14,460 nt of DNA from Actinomycetes bacterium (lineage in GTDB: Bacteria > Actinomycetota > Acidimicrobiia > Acidimicrobiales > Bog-793), in contig JAJYGM010000591.1 of the NCBI GenBank assembly GCA_021785095.1, forward strand, positions 1 to 14,460. The letters are read 5' to 3'. Positions 13,388 to 14,460 of this stretch are shown here, in pieces; position 1 is the first letter of the stretch, and every line of letters begins with the position of its first letter. The notes beneath the pieces were generated by a model. That model worked only from the letters and a program-made list of their open reading frames with translations. It had not been told where the DNA came from and ran no database searches. The translations under genes were made by a program, and so were the position numbers.

Positions 13388-14460
13388 GTGCCATCGGCGC
13401 CGGCACCGCAGGAGAACCGCTACACGCCGCTGCGCTTCGTCCTCGCCTTCGGCGTGGTGAGCATGTTGGCGGACTTCGTCTACGAGGGAGGCCGGTCGAT
13501 CGTCGGTCCGTACCTCGCCACGCTCGGTGCCTCGGCCACCGTCGTCGGCGCGGTGACCGGCCTCGGCGAGGCGGTGGCCTCAGTGCTGCGACTCGCGAGC
13601 GGGCCGGTCGCGGACCGCACGCGCCGCTACTGGCCCATCTCGATCGCCGGGTACGCGATCACGGCCGTCTCGGTGCCGGTGCTCGCTGCCGCAGGGTCAC
13701 TCTGGCAGGCGTCCTTGGCGGTCGTTGGCGAGCGCTTCGGGAAGGCAGTCCGCACGCCCGCGAGAGACACGATGCTCTCGCACGCGAGCGCGGAGCTCGG
13801 CCGGGGACGTGCCTTCGCCTATCACGAGGCACTGGACCAGTCGGGCGCGCTGCTCGGGCCTCTTCTCGTGGCGGGCATGGTGGCGATCTCCGGATACCGG
13901 CTTGGTTTCGTGGTGCTCGCCGTTCCCGCAGCGCTGGCTCTCGTGGCGCTCGGCGTCGTGCGCCGGGCGGTTCCGAACCCGGCGGCGTACGAGGCGGCCA
14001 AGGAGCCGGCGGAGGAACCGGAGCCCGCGGTCCCGGGTGCCACCATGGCAACGGAGCCGCGTGCCCGCCTGCGGATGTTCCGCGGGTTCTCCCGTCGTTT
14101 CTGGCTGTACACCGCCTTCACTGCAGCCTCCGTGACGGGCTTCGCGACGTTCGGCGTGCTCTCCTACCACCTCGAGGTGCGCCATGTCGTCACTCCGGCG
14201 CTCATCCCCGTCGTCTACGCGGTCGCGATGGGTGTCGACGCGCTGGCGGCACTCGGGTCCGGCCTCGTGTACGACCGGATCGGCTTCGGAGGGCTTCTCG
14301 CCCTGCCGCTCCTCACCGCCGCCGTGCCGTTCCTCTCCTTTTCCACGAGCGCGGCGCTGGTCTGGGTCGGAGCCGTCATCTGGGGCGCCGCCCTCGGCGT
14401 CCACGAGTCGACGATGCGCGCGGCCGTGGCCGACCTCGTGCCCGGAGAGAGGCGAGGCAC
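13388..14460 (+). CDS. MFS transporter (3' end outside window)
   Basis: The frame is open from GTG 13388 to the window end, giving 357 residues without a stop. Long hydrophobic helices alternate with short loops. A motif-A-like loop, SGPVADRTRRYWP, lies near residues 71-83, and a charged central loop at about 192-237 separates the two six-helix halves. GERFGKAVRTPARDTML (114-130) and the YHEALDQSGALLGPLL helix are distinctive of a group of uncharacterised bacterial and archaeal MFS proteins. The substrate is unknown. The start is 24 bases after the preceding stop without a clear Shine-Dalgarno sequence; a later ATG (residue 26) would cut the first helix. It may be co-transcribed with the flavoprotein, but no link to the sulfur or lipoate genes is evident. 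Confidence 0.82.
   Translation, partial: MPSAPAPQENRYTPLRFVLAFGVVSMLADFVYEGGRSIVGPYLATLGASATVVGAVTGLGEAVASVLRLASGPVADRTRRYWPISIAGYAITAVSVPVLAAAGSLWQASLAVVGERFGKAVRTPARDTMLSHASAELGRGRAFAYHEALDQSGALLGPLLVAGMVAISGYRLGFVVLAVPAALALVALGVVRRAVPNPAAYEAAKEPAEEPEPAVPGATMATEPRARLRMFRGFSRRFWLYTAFTAASVTGFATFGVLSYHLEVRHVVTPALIPVVYAVAMGVDALAALGSGLVYDRIGFGGLLALPLLTAAVPFLSFSTSAALVWVGAVIWGAALGVHESTMRAAVADLVPGERRG

Noticed and set aside
1..14460. tRNA, rRNA, CRISPR arrays, insertion sequences, attachment sites
   Set aside because: None were seen by eye. Intergenic gaps are under 50 bases, leaving no room for such elements.

Overview
The window is about 14.5 kb of very GC-rich DNA. Every gene I can support lies on the + strand, and many junctions overlap or nearly touch. 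There is no rRNA or other taxonomic marker. Base composition, frequent GTG starts, and the style of the two downstream genes (a PuuB/DadA-like flavoprotein and an MFS transporter) suggest Actinomycetota or a similar high-GC lineage. That placement is a low-confidence inference.

Region 1 (1-5684) is an Hdr-type iron-sulfur protein followed by a lipoate assembly block. The 3' part of an HdrCB/HdrD-like CCG-domain protein is followed by a LplA-family ligase, a divergent GcvH-like lipoyl carrier, a radical SAM protein, an sLpl(AB)-like lipoate:protein ligase and a second radical SAM protein. Each gene overlaps its neighbour by a few bases. Two radical SAM proteins plus an sLpl ligase is the signature of the LipS1/LipS2-sLpl(AB) lipoate pathway, which replaces LipA/LipB. 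No LipA or LipB is present.

Region 2 (5684-9488) is an electron-transfer block: EtfB, EtfA and a 669-residue membrane protein. The membrane protein has about five helices, two [4Fe-4S] motifs and a C-terminal CCG domain. It resembles the Etf-linked menaquinone oxidoreductases (Emo/DUF224/HdrD-like).

Region 3 (9498-11207) holds a small zinc-finger-like protein with an internal repeat, two tandem LbpA-type lipoyl carriers and a DsrE-family sulfur-transfer protein. Region 4 (11233-14460) holds a Rieske protein with a receiver-like N-terminus, a FAD-dependent amine/amino-acid oxidase-like protein, and an MFS transporter cut by the window edge. The last two are probably outside the system.

My reading is a variant of the sHdr-LbpA lipoate-dependent sulfur oxidation system, with EtfAB and a membrane Hdr-like protein passing electrons to the quinone pool. 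In the model, a DsrE-like protein handles sulfane sulfur, lipoylated carriers hold the sulfur intermediate, Hdr-like subunits oxidise it, and EtfAB plus the membrane protein deliver electrons to menaquinone. The unusual points are three non-identical carriers with two ligases, two CCG proteins that have both lost the same cluster cysteines, and two partner proteins I do not recognise from this context (the zinc-finger protein and the pseudo-receiver Rieske protein). HdrA is not visible and would have to lie upstream.
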